From positions 1,488,001 to 1,552,000 of the forward strand of contig OZ241348.1 in the NCBI GenBank assembly GCA_965199915.1: a DNA stretch of 64,000 bases, written 5' to 3'. Below the pieces are notes generated by a model. It made no database searches, was not told the DNA's origin, and worked only from the letters and a program-made list of their open reading frames with translations. Below, piece after piece: positions 12,035 to 21,311 of the stretch (position 1 is its first letter; each line of letters starts with the position of its first letter). Source of the DNA: VXYL01 sp965199915 (GTDB lineage Bacteria > Pseudomonadota > Gammaproteobacteria > Pseudomonadales > Azotimanducaceae). The translations under genes and the position numbers were made by a program.

Positions 12035-12110
12035 TGGCTCCGCCTGCTGGGCTCGAACCAGCGACTTGCTGATTAACAGTCAGCTGCTCTACCAACTGAG
12101 CTAAGGCGGA
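12035..12110 (-). tRNA. tRNA-Asn (GTT)
   Basis: A full cloverleaf of 76 bases can be read. The acceptor pairs TCCGCCT with AGGCGGA, the D-arm contains AGCTCAGTTGGTAGAGC, the anticodon loop CTGTTAA has anticodon GTT, the T-arm contains GGTTCGAGCCC, and CCA is encoded. It lies 77 bases upstream of bioF on the same strand. Confidence 0.97.
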
Positions 12111-12158
12111 AGAGTGAAACGGTAGCGGCTAGTGTACGCGATCAACGGCAAGAGGCAA

Positions 12159-12175
12159 GCGCGTGTCTGGGCTTG
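12159..12175. repeat. 17-bp target-site duplication, left copy
   Basis: GCGCGTGTCTGGGCTTG occurs here and again at 15044-15060, exactly flanking the outer insertion element. Both copies are identical, which marks a target duplication and suggests recent insertion. Unusually long duplications are a trait of some IS1202-type elements. Confidence 0.9.
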
Positions 12176-12387
12176 TGTTGGTAGCAAATACATTTGTCCG
12201 GTTTTTAGAGCACGTTATCTGTCCGGTCTTCGCGCCCCCCTTGAAGCGCCACTCGAGTGCGCTACCGTGCCGAGCGCGGACCCCGGAAGCGGATAGGCCG
12301 CAACACTGGCGCAAGCCGCGGGCGGCGACGCTGCCGGACCGGCCGTCGCCGCCCCTTTGCGCTGGTGTTCCCGTACTTCGGGGTTCG

Positions 12388-12398
12388 GGGCAGCGCCC
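12388..12398. repeat. 11-bp target duplication of the inner IS4-type element
   Basis: GGGCAGCGCCC is found here and at 13761-13771, immediately outside the inner element's inverted repeats. The target is nearly palindromic. Confidence 0.85.
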
Positions 12399-13760
12399 CA
12401 TATGCGTTAACTTGTTTGGGGAGGCAAAGTGCCCTAGGCTGGTGTGCGGACGCACAGCGACAAGGAGGTCGCGGAATGGACGAGGACTGGGAGGTGCTGT
12501 CGTCGCATCTGCCGTCGGACTGGCGGGAGCAGGCGGCGATCCACGGGGCGCTCAAGGGGTTGCGGAAGGACAAGTCGGCGGATGTTCTGCTGCGGATGCT
12601 GCTGATGCATCTGGGCTGCGGGCACTCGCTGCGGGAGACGGCGACGCGGGCGCGGCAGGCGGGAATCGCGGACATGTCGGACGTGGCGCTGTTCAAGCGG
12701 CTGAGGAAGTCGAAGGAGTGGCTGCGGGCGCTGTGCGTGGGGATGTACCGCGAGTGCGGCGTGGAGCTGGGCGCGTCCGGGGGCTTCCAGGTCCGCGCGT
12801 TCGACGGGTCGGTGGTGAAGGAGCCGGGGCGGACGGGTTCGCTGTGGCGGGTCCACTACAGCCTGCGGCTGCCGGCGCTGGCGTGCGACCACTTCGAGGT
12901 GACGAGGACGGAAGGCGGGGGATGCGGCGAGTCGCTGTCGCGGTTCCCGATCGAGCGGGGAGACCACGTGGTGGCGGATCGCGGCTACTCGACGTCCTCC
13001 GGGCTGACGCACGTGGACGCTGCTGGCGGGTACGCGACGGTGCGCGTCAACACGCAGGCGCTGCGGTTCCGCACGCCGGGCGGCAGGAGGCCGTTCGATC
13101 TGCTCGCGGCGGTGTCCGCTATCAAGCGCGTCGGGGCGGCCAGGTCGTGGCGGGCGCGGGCGGTCGGAGCCGACCGCGAGGGGGTGGTCGGGCGCGTGTG
13201 CGCGATGCGGAAGAGCGCCGAGGACGCCGAGCGGGCCAGGGAGAAGCTGCGCCGGCGGGCGTCGCGCAACGGCAACGAACTGCGCCCGGAGACGTTGGAG
13301 TTCGCCGGCTGCGTGATCGTGTTCACGACCTTCCCGGCGGACAGGTTCTCGGCGGCGGAGGTGCTGCGGTGGTACCGCGTGCGCTGGCAGGTGGAGTTGA
13401 CGTTCAAGCGCTGCAAGTCGCTGGCGGGGCTGGGGCATCTGCCGAAGCGCGCCGACGACAGCGCCCGGGCGTGGCTCTACGGCAAGCTGCTCGTGGCCTT
13501 GCTGGCCGAGAAGCTGGCTCGCCGCGCCGATTCGCGCGCCGTTTCCCCCTGCGGCCGGGAAACGTTCGCGCAGCCCTTGGCGGGAGTTCAAGTTCGTGTT
13601 GAATCAAGTCTGCCGAGCCGTTGAACCAGCGATGTCGCTAGCCGAAATGCTGGATGAATGGCCAGACATTTCGGCCTCTCTGACCGAACCGCCACGCCGT
13701 AGAAAGCCGCAAATGTCGCAATACTTTGATTTTTAATGAAAAAACAAGTTAACGCATATG
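12399..13760 (+). mobile_element. IS4-type insertion sequence (1,362 bp)
   Basis: The ends are perfect 19-bp inverted repeats (CATATGCGTTAACTTGTTT) and the element is flanked by an 11-bp direct repeat. It contains one transposase gene on the plus strand. The length, duplication size and transposase type agree with the IS4 family. It sits nested in the IS1202-type element, so it arrived later. Confidence 0.88.
12476..13624 (+). CDS. IS4-family transposase, probable C-terminal frameshift
   Basis: A DDE transposase of about 382 residues in the open frame, with AAGGAGG before the ATG. The three catalytic acids are visible: Asp in AFDGSVVKEPG, Asp in VVADRGYS, and Glu in the YREK-type signature YRVRWQVELTFKRCKSL. 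Near 13520-13575 the reading frame appears to slip. The open frame ends PLAGVQVRVESSLPSR, but the +1 frame reads SPWREFKFVLNQV and continues with TEPPRRRKPQ to a stop near 13735, which looks like the native C-terminal tail of such transposases. The catalytic core is intact but the last 60 or so residues are probably scrambled. Activity is doubtful. Confidence 0.82.
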   Translation: MDEDWEVLSSHLPSDWREQAAIHGALKGLRKDKSADVLLRMLLMHLGCGHSLRETATRARQAGIADMSDVALFKRLRKSKEWLRALCVGMYRECGVELGASGGFQVRAFDGSVVKEPGRTGSLWRVHYSLRLPALACDHFEVTRTEGGGCGESLSRFPIERGDHVVADRGYSTSSGLTHVDAAGGYATVRVNTQALRFRTPGGRRPFDLLAAVSAIKRVGAARSWRARAVGADREGVVGRVCAMRKSAEDAERAREKLRRRASRNGNELRPETLEFAGCVIVFTTFPADRFSAAEVLRWYRVRWQVELTFKRCKSLAGLGHLPKRADDSARAWLYGKLLVALLAEKLARRADSRAVSPCGRETFAQPLAGVQVRVESSLPSR

Positions 13761-13805
13761 GGGCAGCGCCCCGAAAAGGCCCGAAGGGCCTTTGCGTCGC
13801 CGCGT

Positions 13806-14969
13806 TCACGCGGTGGCGACCGGCGAGCCGTCGGCCTCGTAGCGGCCGATGCGGCGCGGGCCGTGGAACACCGACAGCCGCCCGTCGGCGTGCTCGTGGA
13901 CGCGGACGCGGCGGCGCACGAAGTGCCTGCCGTGCGGTCCGGGCGGGATTTGCAGCGACCGGTTGTTGTAGCTGACGCAGTTGTCGTGCCCGACCACGCG
14001 GTCCTCCTTGACGCACAGGATGTCGTCGAGGTCGACGCCGCCGAGCGGCACGAAGGCGTCGCCGGACTCCCGCGCCGGCGCCGCGAAGCGCTTGTTGTAG
14101 TCGGGCCAGAACCGCTCGCGCAGGTAGTTGTTGGCCGTCTCCATGTCGCGCACGCCTTCCAGCGCCAGCTCGTTCGGCAGACGCCCTTGGATTGTCCCGA
14201 AGTGCCGCTCCGAACGGCCCCGCGCCTGGGGCGAGTAGGACGGAATCATCTCGATGCCCAGCTCCCCCATCGCCCGCCCGAACTGCGTCGGGTTGCTTTT
14301 GTCCACCTTGCCGCCCGCCTCCGGCGTGTGCCAGTAGTGGCTGCCCCGGTCCGAGTAGAGGCTCAGGAACAGCCCCCGCCCCTCGGCCGTCTCGCGCACC
14401 CCGCGGAAGCTCGACCAGGTGCCCTCCTCCTCCACGAAGAAGCCCGAATACACCTCGCCCGTGGCGTCGTCCAAGGTCACGATCAGATCCCACACCGCGT
14501 CCGCCACCCACTCGTGCGTGGACCCGTCCTGATGCACCAGCATCCCGGGCAGCGGCGCCCGCTCGCGCTTCTTCCGGCGCCTCCCCCGCGTCCGGCCCTT
14601 GCCGACCAGACCCGCCTCCCGCAGCCGGCTCTTCACCCACGTGTACGACCGCTTTCCGCCGTGCTCCTCCCGGTACCGCTCGTGGAAGTGCGCCACCGTC
14701 CACCCCTCGTAGGTCTCCCGGTACAGCGTCTCCAGCCGCAGCACCTCGTCCGCCGGCGCCCGCAGCGACGACACCTGCGCCATCCGCTTGTCGACCAGCC
14801 CGTCGATTCCGTCTTCGTGGTACCGGTCAACGTACCGCCGGAACGTGCGCGGGCACACCCCCAGCAGCTCCGCCGCCTCCTCCTGCGTCAACCGCTTCTC
14901 CGTCCACCTTCCCAACGCCTCCTCGAATCTTCTCATCCTCGTCTCCTGCAACCATTTCGCCCGCTTCAT
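13806..14969 (-). CDS. IS1202/ISNCY-family transposase
   Basis: A 387-residue DDE transposase. An N-terminal helix-turn-helix (LTQEEAAELLGVCPRTFRRY, about residues 29-48) is followed by a second DNA-binding region and the integrase core. Catalytic acids are Asp in VHQDGSTHEW, Asp in LYSDRGSHYWHTPE and Glu in SYSPQARGRSERHFG. The ATG at 14969 is preceded by GGAGG; a longer reading would start inside the terminal repeat and is rejected. The product moves the surrounding element, and the gene is uninterrupted. Confidence 0.9.
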   Translation of the reverse strand: MKRAKWLQETRMRRFEEALGRWTEKRLTQEEAAELLGVCPRTFRRYVDRYHEDGIDGLVDKRMAQVSSLRAPADEVLRLETLYRETYEGWTVAHFHERYREEHGGKRSYTWVKSRLREAGLVGKGRTRGRRRKKRERAPLPGMLVHQDGSTHEWVADAVWDLIVTLDDATGEVYSGFFVEEEGTWSSFRGVRETAEGRGLFLSLYSDRGSHYWHTPEAGGKVDKSNPTQFGRAMGELGIEMIPSYSPQARGRSERHFGTIQGRLPNELALEGVRDMETANNYLRERFWPDYNKRFAAPARESGDAFVPLGGVDLDDILCVKEDRVVGHDNCVSYNNRSLQIPPGPHGRHFVRRRVRVHEHADGRLSVFHGPRRIGRYEADGSPVATA

Positions 14970-15206
14970 CGACCTCCTCCAGAGGCGTCCAAAAGCGGAC
15001 AATTTATGTGCTAGAAAACCGGACAGATTATGTGCTCCCAACAGCGCGTGTCTGGGCTTGGGGCCCCGACACGTGAAAAATCCTTCCCGGGTGTGCGACA
15101 CGCTTGTTCGCCATCGCCCACTGGGCGGACGTCGTCATCTTCGCAAACCACTCGATTTGTGAGACATTGCCTTGCACCACCGCGCCAGCCTGCTTGAGAG
15201 GCGAAA

Positions 15207-18200
15207 GTGCCCATAGACAAGTCCAGCCTTGCGACAGGCACGCGCCCCGCAGGGCGGCACCGCAGACAAGCGCTCGCCGTTGCCGCCGGCGTCCTCACGC
15301 TCGCCGGATGCGGCGTGGACGATGACGCTTCCCCAACGCTCGTCGCCGCCAACGATCGCGGCGTGGCGTTGATGGGGCGTTACGAGTACGCGGCCGCGGA
15401 GGAGGTGTTCGCCAAGGTTGTCCGCGGCGCCCCGGATTGGCTGGACGCGCGGGTGAACCTCGCCATCGCCACCTTGAACCGCCAGCGCGAAGGCGACGAG
15501 GCGCTGGCGCTCGACATTCTGGGCACCGTGCTTGCGGAGGATCCGCAACACCTGCGGGCGCTGTACGCCAGCGGCATTCTGCGTTTCCACGGCGGCGAAA
15601 TCGACGCCGCCATCGCGTTGTTTCGGCAGGTGGTCGCCGCCGACGGGCTGGACGCGTACGCCGCGTACTTCCTTGGCCAGGCGCTGCTGCAATCGGGCGA
15701 CGAGGAAGCCGCGGCGCGTTGGTTCGAGAAAACCGTCGCGTTGGATCCCAATCTGGTCAGCGCCTATTACACCGCCTCGCTGGCGTTGCGGCGCCTGGGG
15801 CGCGCCGACGACGCGGCGCGGATGCTCGCCGCCTGGCAGCGGCAGCGGGCCAGCCCGGCCGCCCGCACCGCCAAGGTCACCTACAAGCAGATGGGACCCA
15901 AAGCCGAGGCGCTCGCGGTCGCGCCGAACACGCCCGCGCCGGCCACGCTGCCGGAGGGGCCGCTGTTCGACTCGCCACGAGTTCTCGACGCCAGCATTGC
16001 CGCCGGCGGCGGTTGGACGCTCACCACGGTGGACCTGCAAGGCGACGGCACCCAGGAACTCGTCGCCTCGGGTGCGGGGGGACTGGTGGTGTTCGCCGGC
16101 GCCGGCGGCGATTTGCGGCGCCGCGCCGAGCACCCGCTGAACCGCGCCGGGCCAACCGGCGCCGCTCTGTGGGGCGACTTGAACGCGGACGGATCGGTGG
16201 ATGCGGTGTTGTGCGCAGCGCAAGGCGTTCGCCGTTGGGGGCAGACGGAGCAAAGCTGGCTGGCGCTCGACGACCTCGGCGCCCGGCCCTGCGCCGCGGC
16301 GGCGTTGTTCGACGCGGACCACGATGGCGACTTGGACGTGTTCGCCGCTGGCCCGCAAGGCAACGCCCTCTACAACAACAACGGCGACGGCACCTTCCGC
16401 GACCTAGCGGAGGAAGCGGGATTGCGCGGCGGCCACGGACGGCAAGTGTTGGTGGCGGATCTGGACGGCGACCGCGACCTCGACATCCTGGTCTTGAACG
16501 CCAAGCCGCCACACGACGTGTGGCGCAACGACCTCGGCTGGCGCTACGCGGAGCTTGCCGGCCTCGGCGACCTGCGCTCGACGGCGCTTGTCGCCGCGGT
16601 CGCGCTCGACAGCGACGCGGATGGCCACCGCGAATTGTACGGGGCGACGCCGGCGGGCGAACTGCTGCGCTGGCGCTACGACGGTCTGGCTTGGACGGGC
16701 GCAACCGTGCTGGGCCCGGTCGCGGCGCAAACCGAGCCGGAAGCGGCGCGGCCGCAGCAACTCGATGTCGTGGACTTCGACGGCGACGGCGCGCCGGACA
16801 TTCTGCGCCAGCGCGGAGACGAACTCGCCATCGTCGACCCGCGCACGGGCGCGATAGGTTGGCGGCGGACCGTCGCCGGTTTGGCGGCGTCGCGCGCGGT
16901 GGTGCTGGCTCCCGGCCGCGGCGCCAGCTTGGTCGCCATCGCGGAGGACGGCTTGGCGCTGTGGCCGCCCGGCACCGGTCGGCACGGGTTCTTGGCGCTG
17001 GCGCCCGTCGGACGCGACGACGACTCGCAAACGCGCTCCAACGCTTCGGGCATCGGCACGCATGTTCGCGTTCGGTTTGGCGGCCGCTGGAGCGTGTTCG
17101 ACGCGTTGGACGCCCATTCCGGGCCTGGTCAGAGCCTGCAACCCCTGAGCGTGGGGCTCGGCGGCCGCCCGCGGGCGGAGTTCGCCGCGCTGGATTGGTC
17201 GGATGGCGTGTCGCAAACCGAAATCGAACTCGCCGCCGGGGAGCGGCACGTCATTGTGGAGACGCAACGCCAACTCGCCAGTTGCCCGGTGTTCTTCGCG
17301 TGGGACGGACGCCGATTCCGCTTTGTCAGCGACGTGCTCGGCGGCGCCGCCCTCGGTTACCTCACCGCCGCTCCCGCCGAGTACGCGCCGCCGCGGGGCG
17401 TCGAGGGCTTTCTGCTCGACGCGACCGCGCTCGCCGCCCGCGGTGGCCGCTACGTGGTCAAGCTCGCCGAACCGATGGAGGAAGCCGGCTATGTGGACGC
17501 CGTGACGATCACGGTGTACGACCTGCCCGCGGGCTGGTCGATGGTGCTCGACGAGCGGCTTGCGGTCGGCGGCGCCACCGCCACCGGCCGTCCCATATAT
17601 TTCCGCCGGACGCTCGCGCCGGCGCGGGTAACCGCGGCGGATGGCCGCGACGTCACCGCCGCGGCTACGGCAACGGACCGCATCGCGCCGCCGCCCGGCG
17701 CCGTGGATCCGCGTTTCATCGGGCTGCTCGAGGCGCAGCAGGCGCTCACCCTGACGTTCGACGCGCCGCTGGAAGGCGAGCGCATGGTGCTGGTGGCGGA
17801 CGGCTGGGTGGAGTATCCGTACTCGCAGACCGTGTTCGCGGCTTGGCAGGCGGGCGCGCGCTACCGGGCGCCCACTTTGGAGGCGCGGGGCGCCGACGGC
17901 GCTTGGCAGCCGGTGGCGGTGGAGTTCGGCTATCCGGCCGGCATGCCGCGGCGCATGGCGCTGCCGCTGCCGCCGCTCCCCGCCGGCACCACGGCGTTGC
18001 GCCTGTCGTCCAACATGGAGATCTATTGGGACAACCTGCGCGTTGCGTGGGAAGAGGAAGCCGCTCCCGCCGTCACCACCGCGGCGTTGCTTGCGGCCCG
18101 GGTGGCGCGCACCGGTTTCGCCAAACGCACCACCGGGCTGCAGCGCGTGCCGCACTACGACTACGACGACCGCTTGGCGACCTGGGACGCGAAGACACCA

Positions 18201-18506
18201 GCTGGCTTCTACACCGCGCTGGGAGACGCCACGGAGCTGGTGCGGGCGGTGGACGGCGGATTGGCGGTCTTCGGCAGCGGCGAGGAAATCCACATGGAGT
18301 TCGCCGCCGCGCCGGATCCGCCACCCGGCCATCGACGGCACTTCGTGCTGCGTTTCCACGGCTGGGCGAAGGACATGGACCTCTACACGCGCCACGGCGA
18401 CACCGTGGGCCCGGTGCCGGCACCGGACCGCGTTGACGCTCAGGCGCTGGCGCGCGGCAAGCGGTTGAACGACCGCTACAACGTCCGCTTCAGCGCGGGG
18501 CTGTAA
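15207..18506 (+). CDS. exported lipoprotein with TPR, FG-GAP/VCBS and ASPIC/UnbV domains
   Basis: An exported protein of 1,099 residues beginning at a GTG with GAGAGG upstream. A signal peptide ends in the lipobox LTLAGC, so it is probably membrane-anchored outside the cytoplasm. TPR units fill about residues 45-215. From about 260 there are FG-GAP/VCBS-type repeats with calcium-loop motifs (DADHDGDLD, DLDGDRDLD, DFDGDGAPD). At about 610-680 there is an ASPIC/UnbV segment (GIGTHVRVRFGG, SVGLGG, WSDG). The last 380 residues, starting with FRFVSDVLGG, are a distinct region not recognised. Thirteen bases separate it from the multihaem cytochrome gene, so the three genes to 23144 look like one operon. 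Binding or assembly at the cell surface is plausible; substrate unknown. Confidence 0.75.
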   Translation: MPIDKSSLATGTRPAGRHRRQALAVAAGVLTLAGCGVDDDASPTLVAANDRGVALMGRYEYAAAEEVFAKVVRGAPDWLDARVNLAIATLNRQREGDEALALDILGTVLAEDPQHLRALYASGILRFHGGEIDAAIALFRQVVAADGLDAYAAYFLGQALLQSGDEEAAARWFEKTVALDPNLVSAYYTASLALRRLGRADDAARMLAAWQRQRASPAARTAKVTYKQMGPKAEALAVAPNTPAPATLPEGPLFDSPRVLDASIAAGGGWTLTTVDLQGDGTQELVASGAGGLVVFAGAGGDLRRRAEHPLNRAGPTGAALWGDLNADGSVDAVLCAAQGVRRWGQTEQSWLALDDLGARPCAAAALFDADHDGDLDVFAAGPQGNALYNNNGDGTFRDLAEEAGLRGGHGRQVLVADLDGDRDLDILVLNAKPPHDVWRNDLGWRYAELAGLGDLRSTALVAAVALDSDADGHRELYGATPAGELLRWRYDGLAWTGATVLGPVAAQTEPEAARPQQLDVVDFDGDGAPDILRQRGDELAIVDPRTGAIGWRRTVAGLAASRAVVLAPGRGASLVAIAEDGLALWPPGTGRHGFLALAPVGRDDDSQTRSNASGIGTHVRVRFGGRWSVFDALDAHSGPGQSLQPLSVGLGGRPRAEFAALDWSDGVSQTEIELAAGERHVIVETQRQLASCPVFFAWDGRRFRFVSDVLGGAALGYLTAAPAEYAPPRGVEGFLLDATALAARGGRYVVKLAEPMEEAGYVDAVTITVYDLPAGWSMVLDERLAVGGATATGRPIYFRRTLAPARVTAADGRDVTAAATATDRIAPPPGAVDPRFIGLLEAQQALTLTFDAPLEGERMVLVADGWVEYPYSQTVFAAWQAGARYRAPTLEARGADGAWQPVAVEFGYPAGMPRRMALPLPPLPAGTTALRLSSNMEIYWDNLRVAWEEEAAPAVTTAALLAARVARTGFAKRTTGLQRVPHYDYDDRLATWDAKTPAGFYTALGDATELVRAVDGGLAVFGSGEEIHMEFAAAPDPPPGHRRHFVLRFHGWAKDMDLYTRHGDTVGPVPAPDRVDAQALARGKRLNDRYNVRFSAGL

Positions 18507-18518
18507 AGCCGGCGTCGC

Positions 18519-21293
18519 GTGCCGAACGAGCGCATGCGCCGCTCCGCAACCGGCGGCCACCGGCCGGTGGTCGGGCGGCGGCTGCGCCAACTGTTGTTCG
18601 TGGTGCTGGCGCTGTTCGCCCTGCTGGTGGTGAACTCGGCCTACTTGGGCGCGGTCACTTGGCGGCAGTGGCTCACCGGCGCGATGCTGGAGGACGCCGC
18701 CTACCAAGCCATGTTCCTCGCGCATCTGGCGCTCGGCCTGTTGATCATCGCGCCGGCGGTGATCTACGGCGCATTGCATTTGCGCCGCGCCATCGGCCGC
18801 CCGAACCGGCTCGCGGTGCGCCTGGGGCTGACGCTGTTCGCTTGCGTTCTGGTCCTGCTCGGCAGCGGCCTCGCCTTGACGCGCGGCCTTCCCTTGGTGG
18901 AGCTGCGCGACCCCGTCGCCCGCGAGGTCGCCTACTGGGCGCACGTGGCGACGCCGCTCGCCGCCGGCTGGCTGTTCGTGCTGCACCGGCTGGCCGGACG
19001 GCCGATACGCTGGGCGGTGGGCGGCGCGATCGGCGCGCTGGCGCTGGCCATCGGCGCGGCGGCCATTCTCCTCGCGGAAACCGGGCGCGGGGACGGCGCC
19101 GAACGAACCTATCCGCCGTCCTTCGCCCGCACCGTTGGCCATGACGTGGTGGCCCACCTGCTGCGCGAGGAGGACTGCGGTCGCTGCCATGCCGACGCCC
19201 ACGCCGGCTGGCGGCACAGCGCCCATCGCTTCGCCTCCTTCAACAATCCCGCCTACGCCTTCTCCGTGCGCCACACGCGCCGCAAGCTGCTCGAACGCGA
19301 CGGCGATGTCGTCGCGGCGCGCGTCTGCGCCGGCTGCCACGATCCAGCGCCGCTTTTCAGCGGCCGTTTCGACGATCCCCATTTCGACGAGGAGGGGGAC
19401 GCCACCGCGCATGTCGGCATCGGCTGCGTCTCCTGCCACGCCATCGCCGAGGTTGGCGTGCGCGGCAACGCGGACTACACGCTCGCCGCGCCGCAACGCT
19501 ATCCCTTCGCGTTCGCCGACCATCCGGCGCTGCGCTGGGTACACGGCTTTCTGATCAAGGCGAAGCCGGCGTTGCACAAGCGCTCGTTCTTGAAGCCGCT
19601 GCACAAGACCGCGGAGTTCTGCGGCGCCTGCCACAAGGTGCATTTGCCCGAGTCGCTGAACCGCTACCGCTGGCTGCGCGGCCAGAACCACTACGACTCG
19701 TTTCTGCTGAGCGGCGTCTCGGGACACGGCGTGGCCAGCTTCTACTACCCCGAACACGCCGAGGCGAACTGCAACGGCTGCCACATGGCGCTGATTCCCT
19801 CCGCGGACTTCGCGGCGCGGCGCAACGACGCGAGCGGCCGGCGCACGGTTCACGCGCACGGCTTTCCCGCCGCCAACACGGCGCTCGGCCACCTGCTTGG
19901 CTTCCCGGAACATGTGCAGGCGGCGCATCGGCGCATGTTGGAAGGTGCCCTGCGGGTGGACATCTTCGCGGCGCACCTTGGCGCGGACATCACCGCGCCG
20001 CCGATCGCGCCGTTGCGGCCGCGCGCCTTGGCGTTGCTGCCCGGCCGCGAATACGTGTTCGACTTGGTGCTGCGCAATCTCGCCGTGGGGCACTTGTTCA
20101 CCGAAGGCACGGCGGACTCCAACGAGGTTTGGCTGCAAGTGACGGCCACCGCCGCCGGGGAGCGCATCGGCGCGAGCGGTTTGCTCGCCGCGCGCGACCG
20201 CGCCGTGGATCCGTGGACGCACTTCGTCAACGCCTATGTGCTGGACCGGCACGGCAACCGCATCGACCAGCGCAATGCGGAGGACATCTTCACGCCGCTC
20301 TACAACCACCAGATTCCCCCCGGCGCCGCGACCACGGTACACTACCGGCTGCGCGTGCCGGACGACCTGCGCGCGCCGGTGACGTTGCGGGCGCGCCTGC
20401 TCTACCGCAAGTTCGACACCATCTATCTGCGGCGCTTCCAAGGCGATGCGTTCACGGCGAACACGCTGCCCATCGTGGTCATCGGCGAGGACGAGGCGGT
20501 GTTTCCGGTGGCGCGCGCCGCTCCGGTTCCGAGCGCGGCCGAGATGGAAGCGGCACTCGCCTGGGCTTCGCTCCGCGCCGCCGCGAACGTGCCCGAGTGG
20601 CAACGCTGGAACGACTATGGCATTGGCTTGCTCGCCAAACCCGAGCGCGGCGCGCTGCGCCAAGCCGAAGACGCCTTCCGCGCCGTCGCTCGGCTGGGCC
20701 GCCCCGACGGCGACCTGAACCTCGCGCGCGTGTTCCTCCGCGAAGGGCGCTTGGAAGAGGCCGCGAGCGCCTTGCGCCGTGCCGCCGACGCCGGCGCGCC
20801 GCCGTGGTCGGTGGCGTGGTTCGGGGCGCATGTGTCACTGCAAAACGGCGATTTCGACGCCGCCATCGACGCATTGACGGCGTTGGTCGAAACCCGCTTT
20901 CCCGGCGCCCGCCGCCGCGGTTTCGACTTTTCGCGCGACTACCGCCTGCTCAACACCTTGGCCACGGCGCTGTTCGAGCGGGCGAAACTCGCACCCGCCG
21001 ACGCGCAAGCGGCGTGGCTGGCGCGCGCGGCAAGACGGCATCGCGACGCGCTGGCGCTGGACCCGGAGAACGCCGCGGCGCACTACGGTCTCGCCCAGGT
21101 GCATGGGCGTTTGGGCGACGCGGCCGCCGAGCGACGCCACCGCAACGCCCACCAACGCTACCGCCAGGACGACAACGCGGCGGACCGCGCCGTCGCCTTG
21201 GCGCGGCAACGCGACGCGGCCGCCAACCACGCGGCTGCCGCGGTGGTGGTGTACGACTTGCGCGCGTCCAACGCATTTGTCCTCGCCGAGTAG
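18519..21293 (+). CDS. membrane-anchored pentahaem c-type cytochrome with C-terminal TPRs
   Basis: A protein of 924 residues. About four transmembrane helices lie in the first 190 residues. A periplasmic domain then carries five CXXCH haem-binding motifs: CGRCH (about 221), CAGCH (about 271), CVSCH (about 303), CGACH (about 367) and CNGCH (about 417), with spacing reminiscent of the cytochrome c554 group. Nearby histidines (WRHSAHR) could be distal ligands. The middle region (about 480-650) is beta-rich and unassigned, and TPR-like helices occupy the C-terminal 250 residues. The start is GTG at 18519, with ATG at 18534 as an alternative. An electron-transfer role between quinone pool and periplasm is inferred. 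Haem attachment would need a cytochrome c maturation system, not seen here. Confidence 0.8.
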   Translation: MPNERMRRSATGGHRPVVGRRLRQLLFVVLALFALLVVNSAYLGAVTWRQWLTGAMLEDAAYQAMFLAHLALGLLIIAPAVIYGALHLRRAIGRPNRLAVRLGLTLFACVLVLLGSGLALTRGLPLVELRDPVAREVAYWAHVATPLAAGWLFVLHRLAGRPIRWAVGGAIGALALAIGAAAILLAETGRGDGAERTYPPSFARTVGHDVVAHLLREEDCGRCHADAHAGWRHSAHRFASFNNPAYAFSVRHTRRKLLERDGDVVAARVCAGCHDPAPLFSGRFDDPHFDEEGDATAHVGIGCVSCHAIAEVGVRGNADYTLAAPQRYPFAFADHPALRWVHGFLIKAKPALHKRSFLKPLHKTAEFCGACHKVHLPESLNRYRWLRGQNHYDSFLLSGVSGHGVASFYYPEHAEANCNGCHMALIPSADFAARRNDASGRRTVHAHGFPAANTALGHLLGFPEHVQAAHRRMLEGALRVDIFAAHLGADITAPPIAPLRPRALALLPGREYVFDLVLRNLAVGHLFTEGTADSNEVWLQVTATAAGERIGASGLLAARDRAVDPWTHFVNAYVLDRHGNRIDQRNAEDIFTPLYNHQIPPGAATTVHYRLRVPDDLRAPVTLRARLLYRKFDTIYLRRFQGDAFTANTLPIVVIGEDEAVFPVARAAPVPSAAEMEAALAWASLRAAANVPEWQRWNDYGIGLLAKPERGALRQAEDAFRAVARLGRPDGDLNLARVFLREGRLEEAASALRRAADAGAPPWSVAWFGAHVSLQNGDFDAAIDALTALVETRFPGARRRGFDFSRDYRLLNTLATALFERAKLAPADAQAAWLARAARRHRDALALDPENAAAHYGLAQVHGRLGDAAAERRHRNAHQRYRQDDNAADRAVALARQRDAAANHAAAAVVVYDLRASNAFVLAE

Positions 21294-21311
21294 CGGCGCG
21301 CGGGCTTCCCC

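Larger units (their letters stand above)
12176..15043 (-). mobile_element. IS1202/ISNCY-type insertion sequence, interrupted by an IS4-type element
   Basis: The element is bounded by inverted repeats that start TGTTGG(T/G)AGCA at both ends and stay similar for about 50 bases. Each end contains two spaced copies of a subrepeat resembling AGCACATAANNTGTCCGG. A perfect 17-bp direct repeat flanks it. Its own transposase is on the minus strand (13806-14969). An IS4-type element has entered between the transposase stop and the distal end; without that element and its 11-bp duplication the unit is about 1,495 bp, a normal size for the group. The transposase is intact, so the element may still be mobile. 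Confidence 0.88.

Noticed and set aside
11958..12095. N-terminal extension of BioF
   Set aside because: It runs through the tRNA-Asn gene; the ATG at 11957 with a good ribosome-binding site matches the family's start.
12434..13591. Minus-strand open frame across the IS4 transposase
   Set aside because: It is the antisense shadow of the transposase and has no domain.
16404..20831. A 1,475-codon open frame on the minus strand
   Set aside because: It is antisense to the ASPIC and cytochrome genes, is Arg/His-rich without domains, and exists because GC-rich DNA lacks stop codons. The plus-strand frames have clear domains and haem motifs.
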